Part shown: in pieces, positions 33,964-38,676 of the stretch | How positions within the stretch are numbered: position 1 is the stretch's first letter | Layout: every line of letters begins with the position of its first letter | Assembly: GCA_006227825.1 (NCBI GenBank) | Contig: SBFS01000010.1 | Span: 1-38,676 of the forward strand | Source of the DNA: Burkholderiales bacterium | GTDB lineage: Bacteria > Pseudomonadota > Gammaproteobacteria > Burkholderiales > Burkholderiaceae_C | DNA length: 38,676 nt | Direction of reading: 5' to 3' | Notes under the pieces: generated by a model | Database searches by the model: none | The model's input: the letters and a program-made list of their open reading frames with translations, nothing else | Told to the model about the DNA's origin: nothing | Made by a program: the position numbers and the translations under genes

Positions 33964-35025
33964 TCAGGCGCAGTCGCCGCTCACCTGTCGTGCCGCCTCG
34001 GCGAAGGCGGTGGCAGACCGGTCTGGCAGGGCGCACACGCGAGCCTGTCCGAACTGCCGGAAGTTGCGTTCGATCGAGGCCGCGTAGGTGGGGTCGTAGT
34101 GCTGCCTGAGCAGATCCATCACCACGTCGGCAATCAGCCCTTCGCGCACCCGGCGGATCCAGTCGGCCACCACGGCCTTGCCGCGCAGTTCGGTCAGCGC
34201 TTCCAGGCGGCGGCAGAAAAAGTCCGGGTCCTTGACAAAGAAGTCGTAGTCTTCCAGCAGCAGGGCCACGCGCTCCTGGTCGGGCAGCCGCAGGTCGATG
34301 CAGGGGCTGGAGCGCATGGCATCGATCAGGGGGTCGGGCACACGCAGGTTGCCGACTTTCTTGCTTTCGCTTTCGACGAACACCGGGCGTGCGCCATCGA
34401 AATGGCGCAACTGGTTCCAGATCAGGGTGTCGAAGCGCTTCTGGCTGGGCTGGGCGACGCCGGGAATGTGGCCGAGCACCGAACTGCGGTGACAGGCCAG
34501 ACCCTCCAGGTCGAGCACCTGTGCACCCTGGTTTTCCAGGTGCCTGAGCAGCCGCGTCTTGCCGCTGCCGGTGGGGCCGCAGATGACCTGCATGCGCAGC
34601 CTTGCGACCTGGACCGGCAGGTCGGCCACGAGGGCCTGCCGGCAGGCCTTGTACCCGCCTTCGACCAGGGTGACCTGGAAGCCGATCGCTCCCAGGATGG
34701 TGGCCAGCGCGCCGCTGCGGTTGCCCCCGCGCCAGCAGTAGACCAGCGGCTTCCAGTCACGCGGCTTGTCCATCGTGTGACGCTCGATGTGGGCGGCGAT
34801 GTTGCGTGCCGCAATGGCCGCGCCCCGCTTCTTGGCCTCGAAGGGGTTGACCTGCTTGTAGATGGTCCCGATGCTGGCGCGCTCGGCGTTGTCGAGGGTG
34901 GGCCAGTTGACCGCGCCGGGCAGGTGGTCGTGGGCATACTCGTCTTCCGACCGGGCGTCGATGACGGCATCGAAGCTGTCCAGCCGTTGCAGGGCGTCGG
35001 CAGCGTTCAGGGTGAGGACGGGCAT
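33964..35025 (-). CDS. mnmH: tRNA 2-selenouridine synthase (rhodanese + P-loop)
   Basis: Rhodanese loop VYCWRGGNRSGAL and P-loop CGPTGSGKT; SelU/MnmH architecture. Confidence 0.95.
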   Translation of the reverse strand: MPVLTLNAADALQRLDSFDAVIDARSEDEYAHDHLPGAVNWPTLDNAERASIGTIYKQVNPFEAKKRGAAIAARNIAAHIERHTMDKPRDWKPLVYCWRGGNRSGALATILGAIGFQVTLVEGGYKACRQALVADLPVQVARLRMQVICGPTGSGKTRLLRHLENQGAQVLDLEGLACHRSSVLGHIPGVAQPSQKRFDTLIWNQLRHFDGARPVFVESESKKVGNLRVPDPLIDAMRSSPCIDLRLPDQERVALLLEDYDFFVKDPDFFCRRLEALTELRGKAVVADWIRRVREGLIADVVMDLLRQHYDPTYAASIERNFRQFGQARVCALPDRSATAFAEAARQVSGDCA

Positions 35026-35057
35026 GCGGCAATTATCGCCGCCCGGTGCATCGGGTC

Positions 35058-35732
35058 TCAGCGGGGCAGCAGCGGCCTCAGGGCGGGCCAGACGTTGGCC
35101 AGCATGATGGGCTGGGCGTCTTCGTTCGGGTGGATGCGGTCGGGCTGGAACAGCTTGAGCGGATCGGGGCCGTCGGCCACTCCCGCCAGGAAGAAGGGCA
35201 CCAGTGCCGTCTGCTCGGCCTTGGCCACCGTGCTGAACACCTCGCGGAACTCCTGGGCGTACCGGGCCCCATAGTTCGGGGGCATCTCCATGCCAACGAT
35301 CAGCACCCGGGCGCCGGCCTCGCGCGAGAGCCGGACCATGGTGGTGAGGTTGTCGCGCGTCATGTTCAGTGGCAGGCCCCGCAGCGCATCGTTGCCGCCG
35401 AGTTCGATGACCACCACCGCGGGGCGGTGCTGGCGCAGCAGCGCCGGCAGGCGCGAGCGACCGCCGGCGGTCGTGTCGCCGCTGATGCTGGCGTTGACCA
35501 CCCTCACGGCGGAGCGCTCCCCGGCCAGCTTCTCCTGAAGCAGGGCGACCCAGCCCCGGCCGCGCTGCAGTCCGTACTCCGCGCTCAGGGAGTCACCGAC
35601 GATCAGGACCGCAGGTTTGTCAGGGGTGCCTGCAGGGGCGGCCTTGGCCTGCACCGTCTGGGCCAGGGCCGGGAACGAAAGACCGCCTGGCAGGATCGTC
35701 AAGGCGAGCGCGTTAAAGTGTCGTCGTTTCAA
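35058..35732 (-). CDS. tesA: GDSL-type arylesterase/lysophospholipase (TesA-like)
   Basis: TTG start with upstream GGGAAGG; signal peptide; GDSLSAEYGL, ELGGNDALRG, DRIHPN catalytic blocks. Confidence 0.9.
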   Translation of the reverse strand: MKRRHFNALALTILPGGLSFPALAQTVQAKAAPAGTPDKPAVLIVGDSLSAEYGLQRGRGWVALLQEKLAGERSAVRVVNASISGDTTAGGRSRLPALLRQHRPAVVVIELGGNDALRGLPLNMTRDNLTTMVRLSREAGARVLIVGMEMPPNYGARYAQEFREVFSTVAKAEQTALVPFFLAGVADGPDPLKLFQPDRIHPNEDAQPIMLANVWPALRPLLPR

Positions 35733-35746
35733 CTCAGGGCCTTCCC

Positions 35747-36424
35747 ATGTCGGATGTGATGATCTCGGTGGAGCATGTGTGCAAGTCGGTGACGGACTCC
35801 ACCGGCACGCTGGAGATTCTGCGCGATATCGATTTCCGCCTGAACCGGGGGGAAACGGCCGCCATCGTCGGCGCTTCCGGCTCGGGCAAGAGCACGCTGC
35901 TGTCCATCATCGCCGGGTTGGATACGCCGACCAGCGGAACAGTTCACATCGACGGGGTGAATCTGTTCGCCCTGGACGAGGACCAGCGGGCTGCGCTGCG
36001 AGCCGACAAGGTGGGCTTCGTGTTCCAGAGCTTCCAGCTCCTGGGCAACCTGACGGCGCTGGAGAACGTCATGCTGCCGCTGGAACTGGCCGGACGACGC
36101 GATGCCAGGGCGGCGGCGGTGCACATGCTCGGGCGTGTCGGGCTGGGTGAACGCCTGGGTCACTATCCCAAGGTGCTGTCCGGGGGAGAGCAGCAGAGGG
36201 TGGCGCTGGCCAGGGCGTTCGTGGTCAGGCCGGCCGTGCTGCTGGCCGACGAACCCACGGGGAGCCTGGACTACGCCACCGGCGCGCGCATCATGGAACT
36301 GATGTTCGAGCTCAATGCCGAGCTGCACACGACGCTGGTGCTGGTGACCCACGACCGGGACATCGCTTCCCAGTGCCAGCGCCGGGTGACCATCGAAGCG
36401 GGGCGGATGGCGGCGTCCCCCTGA
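35747..36424 (+). CDS. ABC transporter ATP-binding protein (LolD/YbbA-like)
   Basis: Walker [10 protein letters not shown], signature [15 protein letters not shown], Walker [10 protein letters not shown]. Confidence 0.93.
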   Translation: MSDVMISVEHVCKSVTDSTGTLEILRDIDFRLNRGETAAIVGASGSGKSTLLSIIAGLDTPTSGTVHIDGVNLFALDEDQRAALRADKVGFVFQSFQLLGNLTALENVMLPLELAGRRDARAAAVHMLGRVGLGERLGHYPKVLSGGEQQRVALARAFVVRPAVLLADEPTGSLDYATGARIMELMFELNAELHTTLVLVTHDRDIASQCQRRVTIEAGRMAASP

Positions 36425-36434
36425 TAATGCCCGG

Positions 36435-37178
36435 ATGTCATCCCCCAAAGTCCTGTTCGGCTTCCACGCCGTCGGCGTCCGGCTGAAGACGGCACCGGCG
36501 TCCATCATCGAGATCTATTTCGACGCATCCCGGCGAGACCAGCGGATGCGCCAGTTCCTGGAGCGTGCGCGTGAGGCCGGAGCGCGGCTGATCGAGGCCG
36601 ACAGCCTTCGCATCGCCAAGCTGGCCGGCAGCCACGGCCATCAGGGCGTGGCGGCACGTGTGCAGCCGGTGACCCAGGCGCGTTCGCTGGACGACCTGCT
36701 CGAGCAGCTCGAAGCCGGCGGCCAGTCCCCGTTGCTGCTGGTGCTCGACGGCGTGACCGACCCGCACAACCTGGGGGCTTGCCTGCGGGTGGCGGACGGG
36801 GCGGGAGCCCATGCCGTGATCGCACCCAAGGACCACGCGGCCGGCCTCAACGCCACCGTCGCCAAGGTGGCCAGCGGAGCAGCCGAGACCATGCCCTATT
36901 TCATGGTGACCAATTTGGCGCGGACCCTGGGCGAACTCAAGGAGCGCAACATCTGGGTCATCGGGACCAGCGATGACGCACCGAAGACCCTCTATCAGGC
37001 GGATCTGAAGGGACCGGTGGCCCTGGTGCTCGGTGCCGAAGGCCAGGGCATGCGCCAGCTCACCCGCAAGACCTGTGACGAACTCGTCGCCATTCCCATG
37101 CGGGGTGCCGTCGAGAGCCTGAACGTTTCGGTGGCCAGCGGCGTCTGCCTTTACGAGGCGCTTCGTCAGCGAGGCTGA
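36435..37178 (+). CDS. rlmB: 23S rRNA (guanosine2251-2'-O)-methyltransferase (SpoU family)
   Basis: [74 protein letters not shown]. Confidence 0.95.
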   Translation: MSSPKVLFGFHAVGVRLKTAPASIIEIYFDASRRDQRMRQFLERAREAGARLIEADSLRIAKLAGSHGHQGVAARVQPVTQARSLDDLLEQLEAGGQSPLLLVLDGVTDPHNLGACLRVADGAGAHAVIAPKDHAAGLNATVAKVASGAAETMPYFMVTNLARTLGELKERNIWVIGTSDDAPKTLYQADLKGPVALVLGAEGQGMRQLTRKTCDELVAIPMRGAVESLNVSVASGVCLYEALRQRG

Positions 37179-37182
37179 TCCG

Positions 37183-37947
37183 GTGGGAGCGGTGACCGAA
37201 GCCCTCGTTCGCCGTTGGCTCGATCAGGCGCAGCATGTGGTGGCGCTCACCGGAGCGGGCGTCAGTGCAGAATCAGGCGTGCCCACGTTCCGCGATGCCC
37301 AGACCGGTCTGTGGGCCCGCTTCTCGCCCGAGGAGCTGGCGACCGAATCGGCCTTCCGGGCCCATCCGCAGCGCGTCTGGGACTGGTACGTGGCACGCCG
37401 GGAAGCGCTGTCCGGTGTGCGTCCGAATGAGGGCCATCTGGCGTTGGCCCGCTATGCCCGGCGCCACCCGGGCAAGCTCACGCTGGTGACACAGAACGTC
37501 GACGGGCTGCACCAGCGGGCCGGACAACCCTTCACCCTGGCTCTGCATGGCGACATCCAGTCCGAGCGCTGGCTCGATGAGCCGCGCGGCTGCTGTGCCG
37601 GCGGACCGCCGATGCCCGGGCGGCCGCCGCGCTGTGCGGTGTGTGGCAACCTGCGGCGACCCGCCGTGGTGTGGTTCGGCGAAACCCTGCCCGCGGACAT
37701 CCTGTCCGCGGCCCAGGAGGCATCGGCTGCATGCGACCTCATGCTGGTGGTCGGAACGTCCGGCGCGGTCTACCCGGCGGCGGGGCTGGTGCACACGGCC
37801 CGCCGGGCGGGGGGCAGGGTGGTCATCGTCAATCCGCAAGCCACGGAACTGGACGACATCGCTGACGGCCTGCTGCGCGGCGGGTCGGCGCAGATCCTGG
37901 GCCGTCTGCTCGATGGCGATCCGGCAACAGGCCGGGAGAACTGTTGA
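37183..37947 (+). CDS. Sir2-family NAD-dependent protein deacylase
   Basis: GTG start; ALTGAGVSAESGVPTFRDAQTGLW, TQNVDGLHQRAG, LHGD, GETLP; YVARR motif resembling CobB/SIRT5-type YxxR. Confidence 0.92.
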   Translation: MGAVTEALVRRWLDQAQHVVALTGAGVSAESGVPTFRDAQTGLWARFSPEELATESAFRAHPQRVWDWYVARREALSGVRPNEGHLALARYARRHPGKLTLVTQNVDGLHQRAGQPFTLALHGDIQSERWLDEPRGCCAGGPPMPGRPPRCAVCGNLRRPAVVWFGETLPADILSAAQEASAACDLMLVVGTSGAVYPAAGLVHTARRAGGRVVIVNPQATELDDIADGLLRGGSAQILGRLLDGDPATGRENC

Positions 37948-37996
37948 GCGCCTGTCCCCGAGGCCCGTCGGCGGCCTGGCAGGTCCGGTGCCCCGT

Positions 37997-38581
37997 TCAG
38001 ACCAGGCCTGCCGCGCCGAGCAGGGCGCCGAGGGCGATGGGCACCAGGAGGTGTACACGGGTGCGCCAGACCAGAGCGGTCGTGGCGGCCATGAGCAGCC
38101 AAAGGCGCCAGTCGGCCGACGCATCGTGGTGGGCCGAGATGAGCAGCCAGCCGGTGGCCATCAGCAGGGCGATGACGATCGGCGCCATGCCTGCCTTGAA
38201 TGCCCGTACGCCGTGACGCTCGCGGTGGCGGTGCGCCCAGCGGCTGGCGGCATAACTCAGCACGGAGGAGGGCAGCAGGATGGCGACCATGGTCACCAGC
38301 ACCCCCAGCAGGGCCAGGGACCAGGCCATCCAGCCGCCGGAGGGGCCGCCCCCGGCATTGAGGCCGACGTTCCAGCCCAGCAGCGCCACGAACAGCACGT
38401 TCGGACCGGGCGCCGCCTGCGACAGCGCGATGGAGGAGGTGAACTGGGCGTCGCTGATCCAGCCGTTCTGGTGCACCAGGTAGCGGTGCATGTCCGCAGC
38501 GGTCGTGATCGCCCCTCCGACGGCCAGCAGCGAAAGCAGGGCAAAGTGGCCGAACAGCTCGAGCCAGTCGCTCCAGCTCAT
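37997..38581 (-). CDS. ChrA-family chromate transporter, short-chain subunit
   Basis: 194 aa; FALLSLLAVGGAITTAADMHRYLV and ALSQAAPGPNVLFVALLGWNVG typical of the CHR family. Confidence 0.88.
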   Translation of the reverse strand: MSWSDWLELFGHFALLSLLAVGGAITTAADMHRYLVHQNGWISDAQFTSSIALSQAAPGPNVLFVALLGWNVGLNAGGGPSGGWMAWSLALLGVLVTMVAILLPSSVLSYAASRWAHRHRERHGVRAFKAGMAPIVIALLMATGWLLISAHHDASADWRLWLLMAATTALVWRTRVHLLVPIALGALLGAAGLV

Positions 38582-38676
38582 GGCCTGCCTCCACCGGAGG
38601 AGGCGGCATCGCGCGCAAGCAGCTGGCTCGCCCGCAGGCAGGCCACGCTGCCGATGCCCGGCAGCACCCAGACCAG
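38578..38676 (-). CDS. C-terminal end of the upstream short-chain ChrA-like subunit (truncated by window edge)
   Basis: Open frame LVWVLPGIGSVACLRASQLLARDAASSGGGRP* ending in TGA that overlaps the downstream ATG (ATGA); identity inferred from position. Confidence 0.5.
   Translation of the reverse strand: MVWVLPGIGSVACLRASQLLARDAASSGGGRP

Overview
The window is a GC-rich, gene-dense chromosomal segment, most likely betaproteobacterial/Burkholderiales-like judging by gene order. It carries about 37 predicted CDSs, nearly all housekeeping. Left part: isochorismatase-family hydrolase, prpE-type propionyl-CoA synthetase, an ArsR-family regulator coupled to a small lipoprotein, the 2-oxoglutarate dehydrogenase operon (sucA-sucB-lpdA), zapE and a PP2C phosphatase. 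Middle part: divergent bamD/rluD, scpB-rluB, then a long co-directional run ndk-rlmN-pilW-rodZ-like-ispG-hisS-yfgM-like-bamB-der-hfq-hflX-hflK-hflC-DUF2065-hisZ-purA-phosphoribosyltransferase. Right part: PLP-dependent cystathionine beta-lyase-like enzyme, a small Lys-rich protein, mnmH/selU and tesA on the minus strand, an ABC ATPase, rlmB, a Sir2-family deacylase and a split ChrA-type transporter pair. I saw no rRNA, tRNA, CRISPR array, IS element, prophage or defence system. The most interesting signals are regulatory: an AT-rich near-perfect palindrome upstream of prpE that contains ATTC-N8-GAAT, a separate 27-bp imperfect palindrome just upstream of a Cys-containing ArsR-family gene, and a C(UUCG)G hairpin between sucB and lpdA. 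No convincing undescribed multi-gene system was found.
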